Positions 22,545-29,806 of a DNA stretch of 35,473 nucleotides are shown here, piece by piece. The position numbers and the translations under genes are program-made. The stretch is from a virus. The stretch covers positions 1 to 35,473 of the IMG/VR virus record IMGVR_UViG_3300036770_006054. The stretch is one strand, 5' to 3'. Each line of letters opens with the position of its first letter. The stretch's first letter is position 1. The notes beneath the pieces are model-generated. The model had not been told where the DNA came from, made no database searches, and was given only the letters and a program-made list of their open reading frames with translations.

Positions 22545-22757
22545 ATGGACATCATCAGTATCGTCACCGGTATCCTAAGTTGGCTACAGGTCAGCATGGG
22601 CCAGGCTTCTGTCACAGCAGGCACAATCTATCAGGGAGCGGTTGTGATTGACAAAGTGACCACAGAGGACTTTCGTGGTACATGGACAGCAGAATTGCAA
22701 GAGCAAGGAAAACAAATCATTCAGGGCTTCGTGGTCAGTGTAAATGAAAAAGAATAA
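22545..22757 (+). CDS. Small hypothetical protein
   Basis: A 70-residue protein with a hydrophobic N-terminus (MDIISIVTGILSWLQVSMGQ) that may be a weak membrane segment or signal, followed by a polar Thr/Gln-rich part. Its 3' end overlaps the radical SAM gene by 14 nt. Unknown function. Confidence 0.5.
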   Translation: MDIISIVTGILSWLQVSMGQASVTAGTIYQGAVVIDKVTTEDFRGTWTAELQEQGKQIIQGFVVSVNEKE

Positions 22758-23886
22758 AATAGAAAATTTCTGTTATAATGCTTTTTTAGGATTAGACATT
22801 TCACCCAGCGGTGATTTAAAACCATGTTGTAAGTATCAAGATAAATCTATACCTAAATTCAATATACTTCAAGGTATCGCCGCCTACAGGGATAGCGAAT
22901 TTTTAAAAGATCTTCAAAATCAATTCTTAAATAATAGTAGGCCTGCAGGTTGTATTCGTTGCTGGCAGGAAGAAGACGCTGGAATAAAGAGCAAAAGGCA
23001 ATTGGATTATGAACGACACAGTGATTCTTTTGACCAGCACGATATTAAAAAAACAGAGTTTAAAAATATTAGTTTAGCATTTGGTAATCTATGTAATCTT
23101 GCTTGTAGAATTTGCGGACCAGGTAGCAGTTCTAAATGGGCATCGGAAATGAAAAAGATGGATGGAAAAGACTATCCTATACATGATTGGTTCCGTGGCC
23201 CAAAAGCCATGTTGGATATAATAGAGAACACTCAACAAGCTATTCATTTTGATATACCAGGAGGAGAGCCATTGTTAGTGGACATACAAGAACATTTTAT
23301 TTTTTTAGAAAATTTAAAAAATAATGGATCTTCTAAAAATATTAGCCTACACTATACAACCAATGGAACTAATTATCCTATAGATAAAAATTTAGAAATA
23401 TGGAAGGCATTTCGAGAAATAGATATACAGATCAGCATAGACGACATCAAAGAAAGATTTGAATATAATAGATGGCCGGCCAAATGGGACACAGTTTATA
23501 AAAACATCAAAAAGTTTCAAAGACTAAAAGATCAAGAGAAGAATATTAAATTGAGCATATCTTTCACAGTCTCGGCCTTCACTATACTATATGCCGATGA
23601 ATTTTATTCTTGGTGTTTATCTGAAGGATTGCCAAAGCCCTGGCTAGGTAGATTACATAATCCATTTCATTATAGGTGTTCTATTTTTCCTACAGATGTT
23701 AAAAACAAAATAAAGAAGAAATTAATGTCTTCAAAATTTTTTGAAATAAGAAAATTATCTAAATATTTAGAACTAGATGACGATAAATATTTTGATGATT
23801 TTAAAAAATGGATTGATCTGTTAGATTCTAAAAGAGATCAAAATTTTTACAGGACATTCTCAGAGCTTTCGGAATTAATATTATGA
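22744..23886 (+). CDS. Radical SAM 'twitch' protein
   Basis: A 380-residue AT-rich gene. The N-terminus holds an auxiliary-cluster segment (Cys10, Cys28-Cys29, Cys70 and Cys73 in AGCIRCWQEE), and CNLACRIC (Cys117, 121, 124) is the SAM-binding 4Fe-4S site, followed by IPGGEPLLV. This N-terminal twitch plus radical SAM order is typical of a group found in marine T4-type phages; substrate unknown. The partial gene at 1-94 is a homologue with the same C-x17-CC spacing. It overlaps genes on both sides. Confidence 0.85.
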   Translation: MKKNKIENFCYNAFLGLDISPSGDLKPCCKYQDKSIPKFNILQGIAAYRDSEFLKDLQNQFLNNSRPAGCIRCWQEEDAGIKSKRQLDYERHSDSFDQHDIKKTEFKNISLAFGNLCNLACRICGPGSSSKWASEMKKMDGKDYPIHDWFRGPKAMLDIIENTQQAIHFDIPGGEPLLVDIQEHFIFLENLKNNGSSKNISLHYTTNGTNYPIDKNLEIWKAFREIDIQISIDDIKERFEYNRWPAKWDTVYKNIKKFQRLKDQEKNIKLSISFTVSAFTILYADEFYSWCLSEGLPKPWLGRLHNPFHYRCSIFPTDVKNKIKKKLMSSKFFEIRKLSKYLELDDDKYFDDFKKWIDLLDSKRDQNFYRTFSELSELIL

Positions 23887-24065
23887 TTAAGAAAAAGAAT
23901 AAGACAGAAAAGGTTTGGTGGACGGGGTTGACCAAAGAGGATATGAACAACATTTCTAACAAGAAGTCTCAAAAGAAGTCTCGAAAGAAAACATCAGAGT
24001 CGTGGAGCAATGAATATTCTGATGTGGACAGATCCGAGAAGATAACTAAAAAATCTAAAAGATAA
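23883..24065 (+). CDS. Small Lys/Ser-rich protein
   Basis: A 60-residue, very basic, probably disordered protein (MIKKKNKTEKVWWTGLTKED...). It overlaps the radical SAM gene by 4 nt (ATGA) and ends 5 nt before the SGNH-like gene, so it belongs to the same unit. Low complexity makes the call less certain. Confidence 0.45.
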   Translation: MIKKKNKTEKVWWTGLTKEDMNNISNKKSQKKSRKKTSESWSNEYSDVDRSEKITKKSKR

Positions 24066-24070
24066 AAAAT

Positions 24071-24844
24071 ATGATTATCGTCACAGGATGTTCTCATTCT
24101 TCTGGGTATGAAATTAATGATCACTTGCTAGGGTTAGATACATTCTCAGAGAAAGACCGTAGGCGGGCCATATGGAAATGGTATAGAAAAAACTACAAAA
24201 AGAAAATTTCTTCTATAGAAGAACTTGACCAGGAGAGCCTCAGAAATTGGCATTTGATAAATGAAAGAAATTACAGCTGGCCTGCATTGTTATCAAAAAA
24301 ACTAAGATTTGAAGTTATAAATTTATCCGTTGTGGGGTCATCTATAGGTCGTAGTATGATTGAATTTTCAAACTACTGTAAGAATAATAGTAGTAAAGAT
24401 AGAAGAATTGCAATTCATCAATTGCCGCAAGTTGGCAGATTTTATATGCGATTTGATTCTAGTAGAATAAATGTTTTGCCAAATAGTGAATTGGAAGACA
24501 TAGGATATAATAAGTTATATTTTGCTGATAAAGTAAAAAAATTAAAAGAGAAATACAAAAAAATAATTTACAAAGATACAAAAAATAATTATATCTTGAA
24601 ACACTATCACCGATGTTTGAAAAGAATTATTAGATTGGGCATTAAAAATAACATTGAAAATTTTTTTATTCTGCCATCTCCCCAAATTTCAGCAGGCGAA
24701 GACATCAAGGTTATTATTGATAATTTTTATAATTTTATGGCTAGATATAAAAAAGGACCAGCAGGTCATGTAATAGATATCAACTTTAATAATGATATAG
24801 TAGATTTAATCATGAAAAAATTAAAAGAAAATAAATTGCTTTAG
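24071..24844 (+). CDS. SGNH/GDSL-like hydrolase-fold protein
   Basis: A 257-residue AT-rich gene. The N-terminus IIVTGCSHSSGYEI (2-15) places Ser8 in the block I position of SGNH hydrolases (GxSH variant), and VINLSVVGSSIGRS supplies a block II-like glycine; ILPSPQIS sits in the later loop. A clear C-terminal catalytic Asp-x-x-His is not visible (VIDINFNND is near the end). The family removes acyl or acetyl groups, often from glycans. Last gene before the promoter-rich early region. Confidence 0.6.
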   Translation: MIIVTGCSHSSGYEINDHLLGLDTFSEKDRRRAIWKWYRKNYKKKISSIEELDQESLRNWHLINERNYSWPALLSKKLRFEVINLSVVGSSIGRSMIEFSNYCKNNSSKDRRIAIHQLPQVGRFYMRFDSSRINVLPNSELEDIGYNKLYFADKVKKLKEKYKKIIYKDTKNNYILKHYHRCLKRIIRLGIKNNIENFFILPSPQISAGEDIKVIIDNFYNFMARYKKGPAGHVIDINFNNDIVDLIMKKLKENKLL

Positions 24845-24961
24845 ATCTAGACATTATTGATAAAAATACAATCAAAAGAAAATAATACATCTCAATAATT
24901 CATTGATTCTATTGACTTATTTCTGATTGACAAATTACCAAACGGTATTAGTATTAGATTT
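24845..24961 (+). promoter_or_regulatory. Early-type promoter 1 and upstream element
   Basis: TTGACA 24927-24932, 16-nt spacer, TAGTAT 24949-24954. The spacer contains TACCAAACGGTA (24936-24947), a TACC-N4-GGTA palindrome. Upstream, CATTGATT...TTGACT (24901-24917) repeats TTGAC 15 nt before the -35. The predicted start is at about the ATG of the next gene (24962). Weakest -10 of the family. Confidence 0.65.
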
Positions 24962-25168
24962 ATGAGAATATCAGTTTTGGTGATAATCATACTTTTAATG
25001 AATGCCTCGACCACACGAGCAGAGATTACAGCTCGTGATGTCTGTATTGGATTGTTGATAGCCAGCAAGGTGATCACAAAGACCCAATCAGGCACTTGGG
25101 GGGCGAGTGTTCATGAAGAAGTTCATCAAGGGGTCAAGGATGCCATACGAAAAGCCGGCGAGAAATAA
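24962..25168 (+). CDS. Small exported protein
   Basis: A 68-residue protein with a typical signal peptide: MRISVLVIIILLMNASTTRA (basic n-region, hydrophobic core, TRA cleavage motif), leaving a 48-residue mature, mildly basic part (EITARDVCIGLLIASKVITK onward). It would act in the periplasm or membrane. Promoter 1 places the transcript start next to the ATG, and no ribosome-binding site is seen. One cysteine in the mature part. Function unknown. Confidence 0.6.
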   Translation: MRISVLVIIILLMNASTTRAEITARDVCIGLLIASKVITKTQSGTWGASVHEEVHQGVKDAIRKAGEK

Positions 25169-25183
25169 GGTTTTTTGAGTAGG

Positions 25184-25211
25184 TTGACATATTACCAAAC
25201 GGTATTATTAT
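25184..25211 (+). promoter_or_regulatory. Early-type promoter 2
   Basis: TTGACA 25184-25189, 16-nt spacer with TACCAAACGGTA (25193-25204), TATTAT 25206-25211. The leader ends in GGGAGG 8 nt before the ATG at 25243. Drives the operon 25243-27116. Confidence 0.85.
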
Positions 25212-25242
25212 AAGAGTTAATTTTAACAGGGAGGTTAATGCT

Positions 25243-25905
25243 ATGCCAAATTGGAATAGTAATGTAGTTGAAGTAAGAGGACCAAATAAAATTGTGAAAG
25301 AGCTTGTGGATCACAAGTTTGATTTCCAAAAGATATATCCATGCCCTGCGGCATTGAATATCACAGCAGGTCGTGAAGGTACTGATGATTCTGTGGAGCA
25401 GAAGGCTTTGGTTGCTAAAGAAGAAGCGAATTTAAAAAAATACGGATACCGCAACTGGTATGACTGGTGTGTGTCAGAATGGGGTACCAAGTGGAACGCA
25501 GGTGGATCTGACAACGAAGACATGATCGTGGACTACGACGAGGATGTAGATGACACGGGCATCGCCCTGTTCACTTTCTCATCAGCATGGGCACCACCCG
25601 TGGGAGTGTTTCAAAAATTAAAAGAACTACACCCAGACCTATACATACAGGGCAGATACTACGAGCCCGGCGTGGGGTTCTTTGGTGTGTGGGACGATGG
25701 TGACGATCGTTGCTATAATTTTGAGAGCATCGAGAAAGGATCCCAAGATGACTTCTGGAAGACGGAGGACGGCATACTATTGGACGAAAACTTTGACATC
25801 GTGGAGGACATGATCCGCAACGAGGAATATGAGATGGATGAAGGTGCCAAGAAGGTCAGAGACTATGTGAAGGGTGAACCGCAGAACTGTGAGGAGACTG
25901 TATAA
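25243..25905 (+). CDS. YubB/Api92-like ferredoxin-fold protein
   Basis: A 220-residue protein. The N-terminus MPNWNSNVVEVRGPNK, the WGTKWNA block and the FSSAWAPPVGVFQKLKELHP block are hallmarks of the YubB (DUF1281-type) ferredoxin-like proteins common in plasmids and phages. The role is not known; it may be an early host-interaction protein. First gene of its operon, with a GGGAGG ribosome-binding site. Its stop overlaps the next ATG by one base. Confidence 0.8.
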   Translation: MPNWNSNVVEVRGPNKIVKELVDHKFDFQKIYPCPAALNITAGREGTDDSVEQKALVAKEEANLKKYGYRNWYDWCVSEWGTKWNAGGSDNEDMIVDYDEDVDDTGIALFTFSSAWAPPVGVFQKLKELHPDLYIQGRYYEPGVGFFGVWDDGDDRCYNFESIEKGSQDDFWKTEDGILLDENFDIVEDMIRNEEYEMDEGAKKVRDYVKGEPQNCEETV

Positions 25906-26453
25906 TGGCAACACGAGCGAGAATAGGCATACAATTACCAGACGGCCAGATCAAGGCCGCATATCAGCATTGGGATGGATACCCAGGTGGACTGGGCTAT
26001 AACCTGATAGACAACTGGACCAACCCTGAAAAAGTTTTGAAAGCGATCCGACTGGGCAACGCCAGCCATTGGGGCATGATAATCGGTGACAAGACCGATT
26101 TCGATGACAGTAAGAACGAGATGCACGACATACAGAATGTCTATTATAGCAGGGACCGCGGAGAGAAGGATCAAGGACCCCGCACCTATGTGGACGAGCA
26201 GGAGTATCTGGCAGAAGGATGGGGTTCGGGCGAGGAGTTCATATACCTCATGAAGGACACAGGACACAAGGATCCATTTGGTGAGACACAGGGTGAATGG
26301 TTCTATGCCACAAGAGTTTGGAACACAGGCGAGAAGGATTATGATCCCGCGGTGGGCTTCCAATCACTGAAGGTGGAGGCCATGAAAGACAAGATCCGTA
26401 TGTTGCAATTTGATCTAAAGAGCATTGAGGACAGCAGAAAGAAGGTGGCATGA
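25905..26453 (+). CDS. Conserved phage protein (HWDGYP family)
   Basis: A 182-residue protein with a compact N-terminal motif series MATRARIGIQLPDGQIKAAY, QHWDGYPGGLG and IRLGNASHWG that recurs in phage early proteins; recalled, not checked. The C-terminal 40 residues are a charged helix. Coupled to the genes on both sides (TAATG before, ATGA after). Ends in KKVA, with the ribosome-binding site of the next gene inside its last codons. Confidence 0.65.
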   Translation: MATRARIGIQLPDGQIKAAYQHWDGYPGGLGYNLIDNWTNPEKVLKAIRLGNASHWGMIIGDKTDFDDSKNEMHDIQNVYYSRDRGEKDQGPRTYVDEQEYLAEGWGSGEEFIYLMKDTGHKDPFGETQGEWFYATRVWNTGEKDYDPAVGFQSLKVEAMKDKIRMLQFDLKSIEDSRKKVA

Positions 26454-26746
26454 GCAAAAAAATCAAATTGAAATTTTTACTGAAGACCGAGCAGGGCGAG
26501 ATGCTGACGAGACAGCAGGTAATAGACAGGCTGTGCCAGTATGACGTGTTTATGCTGATGAGGAACATCAACCTCGAGGACTATGACTGGTTGAGCGACA
26601 CCAGGGAGCATGGCTTCAAGGGCTATCGCAACTATACCGATGAGGAGTTGAAAGAGGAGTGGTTGGAGAGCGAGGCGGGTTGGAGCAACATGATAGCGGA
26701 CGAGGAGCAACCCTACGACATAGCATCTACCATGGAAGTGAAGTGA
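26450..26746 (+). CDS. Small early protein, GFKGYxNYTDEEL family
   Basis: A 98-residue charged protein. The segment DRLCQYDVF (25-33) and GFKGYRNYTDEELKEEWLE (54-72) recur in the smaller protein at 28961-29161 (YLCQKDFEY, GFKGYGNYTDEEL), so the two are paralogues in different early operons. No known function. Confidence 0.65.
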   Translation: MSKKIKLKFLLKTEQGEMLTRQQVIDRLCQYDVFMLMRNINLEDYDWLSDTREHGFKGYRNYTDEELKEEWLESEAGWSNMIADEEQPYDIASTMEVK

Positions 26747-26937
26747 TAAGAAGTTTAGAAAAGATATGGGCTCGTGCCACTGGACACTTGATGGGCCATA
26801 CCGACGATGATCGTCCAGACATACCCATACTGACCTTGCGTGAAGCAAGAATTGCTCTTTTCTTAAAAACATTTTGGGTGATATTACATACTATTACCTG
26901 CCTATTCATAATTGCCAACACCATGAGGCATTGGTAA
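26743..26937 (+). CDS. Small membrane protein, GTG start
   Basis: A 64-residue protein with one C-terminal membrane helix (about residues 40-60, FLKTFWVILHTITCLFIIAN). The GTG start overlaps the previous stop (GTGATAA), and its own stop overlaps the next ATG, so it fits the operon exactly; a longer frame starting at 26659 would lie inside the neighbour. The TDDDRPDIPILTLREARIA block before the helix looks conserved. Probably inner-membrane; unknown function. Confidence 0.65.
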   Translation: MIRSLEKIWARATGHLMGHTDDDRPDIPILTLREARIALFLKTFWVILHTITCLFIIANTMRHW

Positions 26938-27116
26938 TGCGACAATACCACTTCCGATTGAAAGCGGGCAATTTTTCGAATTCATACTTTATAACTGATT
27001 CCAACAGAGACAGAGCTTTTGATTCTGCTCAGTGGGAATTTTTTAAAGACTGTGAAGCTCAAGGGTTCGTGGCCATGAGCTGTCTTTTAGAATTTGAGGA
27101 AGTGAATGAGATATAG
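26937..27116 (+). CDS. Small early protein
   Basis: A 59-residue soluble protein (MRQYHFRLKAGNFSNSYFIT...) starting at the TAATG overlap with the membrane gene. A YHFRLK-type strand followed by a helix (DSAQWEFFKDCEAQGF) resembles the small Y-x-V plus helix early proteins further on. Last gene of operon 2. Unknown function. Confidence 0.55.
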   Translation: MRQYHFRLKAGNFSNSYFITDSNRDRAFDSAQWEFFKDCEAQGFVAMSCLLEFEEVNEI

Positions 27117-27122
27117 GCCGAA

Positions 27123-27181
27123 TAAGTCATTGATTTTATTGACTTAATCGTGGTTGACGTATTACCAAACGGTAGTATTAT
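27123..27181 (+). promoter_or_regulatory. Early-type promoter 3 with upstream inverted repeat
   Basis: TTGACG 27154-27159, 16-nt spacer with TACCAAACGGTA (27163-27174), TATTAT 27176-27181. Upstream TAAGTCA/TGACTTA (27123-27129, 27140-27146) is an inverted repeat and places another TTGACT 15 nt before the -35. Leader with GGGAGG precedes 27215. Drives the operon to 29800. Confidence 0.85.
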
Positions 27182-27214
27182 TAGAGTATAACAAGAACTT
27201 GGGAGGGTTCACAA

Positions 27215-27511
27215 ATGCAAAAACTAAAATTAGTAGACGTACTTAACGACATACTTCACATGGACAATGACGCTCTCAACAGAGTGATTGGTGCCGTGAA
27301 GATGAGGAGAGATCAATTACATTTTACCAATACGAGATCTTTCAAATCCGGCGACAGGGTGGAATTCACTTCCAGCAGAACTGGTAAGGTGTTGGCTGGT
27401 ACGGTTGGCAGGATCAAGATCAAATATGTGGTTGTGGACTGTGACAATGGTCAGAGATGGAACATACCGGGCGGTATGTTGAGACTGGCACAGCAGAAAG
27501 TGACGGCTTAA
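27215..27511 (+). CDS. Conserved small protein with KOW-like beta domain
   Basis: A 98-residue protein. A helical N-terminus (residues 1-35) is followed by GDRVEFTSSRTGKVLAGTVG and RIKIKYVVVDCDNGQRWNIP, the alternating strand-turn pattern of SH3/KOW-like domains, which bind nucleic acid or protein. First gene of operon 3. Ends KVTA and overlaps the next ATG by one base. Confidence 0.65.
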   Translation: MQKLKLVDVLNDILHMDNDALNRVIGAVKMRRDQLHFTNTRSFKSGDRVEFTSSRTGKVLAGTVGRIKIKYVVVDCDNGQRWNIPGGMLRLAQQKVTA

Positions 27512-27864
27512 TGACCAAGACAAAATTATATCCGAGAGCAGAAGACCTGGGCCTAAACGCCTACAGGAAGAGAACCTATTACACCTTGTTGGTGGAGCAG
27601 GATGTATTGGCCAAGGATCAAGATGCGGCCGATGAATTGTTCAGAGATGGCGGTGGCATCAACTATGACAGGATACTGAGAGACCTTACTCTGGAAGACA
27701 AGGGTGTGGAGACCGTGATAGTGGACGCCACATACACCGGAGACACTGGCAACACAGAATATTTAGGCAAAGTGGTATTGAACCCCGACAACGACTACGC
27801 CGCGGAAGATGGCGATGTGGTGTTGGATGCCTATGCAGATGAAACAACCAAGGAGACAGCATGA
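27511..27864 (+). CDS. Small early protein
   Basis: A 117-residue acidic protein. The YYTLLVEQDVLAKDQDAADE segment (strand, then a helix rich in Ala, Asp, Glu) and an acidic C-terminus resemble the DpnD/PcfM-like small proteins. The start at 27511 follows the TAATG overlap; an earlier start would lie inside the neighbour. Ends in KETA with AAGGAG of the next gene inside. Confidence 0.6.
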   Translation: MTKTKLYPRAEDLGLNAYRKRTYYTLLVEQDVLAKDQDAADELFRDGGGINYDRILRDLTLEDKGVETVIVDATYTGDTGNTEYLGKVVLNPDNDYAAEDGDVVLDAYADETTKETA

Positions 27865-28091
27865 AGAAACATATAGCACCCGAAGGAGCAGAGTTCAAGT
27901 ACAGAGTCACTAGGATCAGCACGGGCTCGATCACAGAAGTGGCCTACATAACTGCCACCAGCGAGGACGAAGCAGAAGAGAAATTATCTCGTGATGAGCT
28001 GGACAGCGATTTTGAGATAGTATCGGATGATATGAGTGTGGAAGAAGAGACGATCCGTAGATGCAACAGCGAAGAGAAGGAGCACGCCTAA
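27861..28091 (+). CDS. Small early acidic protein, DpnD/PcfM-like
   Basis: A 76-residue acidic protein. FKYRVTRISTGSITEVAYIT followed by ATSEDEAEEKLSRDEL is a strand-strand-helix pattern typical of the DpnD/PcfM-like domain, also seen in the neighbours 28091-28336 and 33229-33711. Overlaps its neighbours by 4 and 1 nt. No known activity. Confidence 0.6.
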   Translation: MKKHIAPEGAEFKYRVTRISTGSITEVAYITATSEDEAEEKLSRDELDSDFEIVSDDMSVEEETIRRCNSEEKEHA

Positions 28092-28336
28092 TGAGTCATT
28101 TGGATGATAAGCAACAGTTGATAGACATTATCAAAGGCGAGGAGAAGATATACAGCCAGATGATCTATACCATGGGTTTCCAAAGATTGGTCAAGGCCAC
28201 ATCTAAGGAAGAGGCCATCAGCAAGTTCCAGAACGATCATATAGACGTGATCGCTGACGACGAGAATGTGGACTGTGATGATCACAGCGAAGTGGTTGAG
28301 ACAGATATGGAGGTCACAGAGCTGTATGGCGAATAG
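28091..28336 (+). CDS. Small early acidic protein, DpnD/PcfM-like
   Basis: An 81-residue acidic protein. YSQMIYTMGFQRLVKATSKE and EEAISKFQNDHIDVIADDE mirror the preceding protein (strand, ATSxEEA helix, acidic end), so the two are tandem paralogues. The start at 28091 is in the TAATG overlap. No known function. Confidence 0.6.
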   Translation: MSHLDDKQQLIDIIKGEEKIYSQMIYTMGFQRLVKATSKEEAISKFQNDHIDVIADDENVDCDDHSEVVETDMEVTELYGE

Positions 28337-28514
28337 AGATTTCCAAGTGGGCGATATTGTGAACAACTTCAACACGGGCATCCGTGGCGAGATTCTGGAC
28401 ATAGATTGGGGTACCAATGAAGCAACCATCCGAGACCTAGATTCAGAATATGAGCACCCAGAGGATCAGTTGATCTATAGGGTGTGGGACTTAACATTAT
28501 ACTCAAGGGGGTAG
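28326..28514 (+). CDS. Small early protein, KOW/SH3-like
   Basis: A 62-residue protein (MANRDFQVGDIVNNFNTGIR, then GEILDIDWGTNEATIRDLD). The GDIV...GxxGxIxxI pattern suggests a small beta-barrel like that in 27215-27511. It overlaps the previous gene by 11 nt. Confidence 0.55.
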   Translation: MANRDFQVGDIVNNFNTGIRGEILDIDWGTNEATIRDLDSEYEHPEDQLIYRVWDLTLYSRG

Positions 28515-28515
28515 T

Positions 28516-28656
28516 ATGACAAAGAAAGAAGAGAATCAATTGGCGGCTCTATTAAAGCAACTGTATGGCCGGGATTGGCAGTTCACTTGGAAGAGTGAGG
28601 ATTCGGGTTTCAGTTTAAAATTAGAAGTGGAAAAAACCGCGAAGGAGACAGCATGA
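28516..28656 (+). CDS. Very small early protein (46 residues)
   Basis: MTKKEENQLAALLKQLYGRD, then WQFTWKSEDSGFSLKLEVEK and KTAKETA-type end. A helix followed by two strands. It starts 1 nt after the previous stop and overlaps the next start by 4 nt, filling a gap that would otherwise be empty. Its last codons carry AAGGAG, the next gene's ribosome-binding site. Confidence 0.6.
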   Translation: MTKKEENQLAALLKQLYGRDWQFTWKSEDSGFSLKLEVEKTAKETA

Positions 28657-28964
28657 CAAGAATACTATTTGACATGAGTCGTTTAAAGAGAGAATTCACT
28701 CGAGAGAACCTACAGGCGTGGGCAGAGTTCTTGGCAGAATGCAATAGAGCGAACTTCTATTACAAATCCGATGGTTGGAGTCAGGGTGAATTGGTGGACT
28801 TTGATGATACAGGATTCGCTGAGATAGAATTAAAATGGGGTGATGATCAGAACGATCACGAGCAATACTCAGACCTAGTGGAGTATGACCGGGAGAAATT
28901 CTATTACGAATTTGATAAGATGAAGGAAAAACTAATGACTAACCCAGAGGAGATAGTAGGATGA
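28653..28964 (+). CDS. Small early protein
   Basis: A 103-residue acidic protein with many aromatics (FLAECNRANFYYKSDGWSQG and WGDDQNDHEQYSDLVEYDRE). No known motif. AAGGAG lies 5 nt before the ATG inside the previous gene. Overlaps the next gene by 4 nt. Confidence 0.55.
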   Translation: MTRILFDMSRLKREFTRENLQAWAEFLAECNRANFYYKSDGWSQGELVDFDDTGFAEIELKWGDDQNDHEQYSDLVEYDREKFYYEFDKMKEKLMTNPEEIVG

Positions 28965-29161
28965 AGAAGATGGGCAGAGAAGAGGCTATACAGTACCTAT
29001 GCCAGAAGGACTTTGAATATATCAATTCCAGTGATGGTGCTGGACTAGAGTTATTAGACAGCATATTGGCAGATGGATTCAAAGGTTATGGCAATTACAC
29101 TGATGAAGAACTGAACTCAGCTGTGATGGAGAGAAAAGAAATGGAGAAAATGGGTATATGA
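28961..29161 (+). CDS. Small early protein, GFKGYxNYTDEEL family
   Basis: A 66-residue protein sharing YLCQKDF and GFKGYGNYTDEEL with the 98-residue protein at 26450-26746. This is a shortened paralogue in the next operon. Unknown function. Confidence 0.65.
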   Translation: MKKMGREEAIQYLCQKDFEYINSSDGAGLELLDSILADGFKGYGNYTDEELNSAVMERKEMEKMGI

Positions 29162-29454
29162 AAAAGAAAATAATAGGACAAGTGGGTGTGGATTCAGGAT
29201 CCATATTGATATCGGATCCCAGTTATATCAACGATCACTTCAGCATTGAAGGTGATGACATCTATGACATCTATCCAGACAAGGACAGATATCGTCAGAT
29301 CAGTACCAAGAAGACCAAGAACACAATCAAGATACCGATTGCGATGACACTACAAACAGGTTGGGGTGATGGAGTGTATCCAGTCACAGCTCACTACAAC
29401 AAGGATGGCAGGATCGCCAAGGTGGAGATAGTGTTTGATGAATACTTTGAATAA
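29158..29454 (+). CDS. Conserved small protein (IGQVGVDSG family)
   Basis: A 98-residue protein whose start KIIGQVGVDSGSILISDPSY and TGWGDGVYPVTAHYNKDGRI stretch resemble a small family found in phages and bacteria that begins IGxVGVDSG; the name and function are not known to me. Coupled to the preceding gene by a 4-nt overlap. Confidence 0.65.
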   Translation: MKKKIIGQVGVDSGSILISDPSYINDHFSIEGDDIYDIYPDKDRYRQISTKKTKNTIKIPIAMTLQTGWGDGVYPVTAHYNKDGRIAKVEIVFDEYFE

Positions 29455-29476
29455 CAACAACCAAAAGGGAGAAGCA

Positions 29477-29800
29477 ATGACGACAACAGCAACGACAACG
29501 ACAACCAAGAAGGTGGTGAGAAAGTTCCACACGGACCCCGGACACGGCTGGATCTGTGTAAAGATAGCAGAGTTAGAAGCTCTGGGCATCGCGGACAAGA
29601 TCACTGAATACTCTTATATGAGGAAACAGTCGGCCTACTTGGAGGAAGATACTGACTATACGACTTACCTTAATGCTCTCAAGGAGAGAGGCATCGAGTT
29701 AGAGACTGTGGATGGCAAGGTCTTTGACAAGCCACATCCTATCAGAAGATTTGAACCATATCAGTATGGGTCAACGGCACCATTGAAAAAAGTGGCATAA
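29477..29800 (+). CDS. Conserved small protein with poly-Thr start
   Basis: A 107-residue protein. The start at 29477 has GGGAG 5 nt upstream; residues 2-10 are nearly all threonine. VRKFHTDPGHGWICVKIAEL is a compact block that looks like a small domain (HTDPGHGW) seen in other phage and bacterial small proteins. It ends in KKVA, and the operon ends here in a strong terminator. Confidence 0.65.
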   Translation: MTTTATTTTTKKVVRKFHTDPGHGWICVKIAELEALGIADKITEYSYMRKQSAYLEEDTDYTTYLNALKERGIELETVDGKVFDKPHPIRRFEPYQYGSTAPLKKVA

Positions 29801-29806
29801 TACTTT

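Noticed and set aside
25935-26872. Long minus-strand frames (142, 107 and 131 residues) in the early region
   Set aside because: Antisense to a tightly coupled plus-strand operon with recognised motifs; no promoter or ribosome-binding site on the minus strand.
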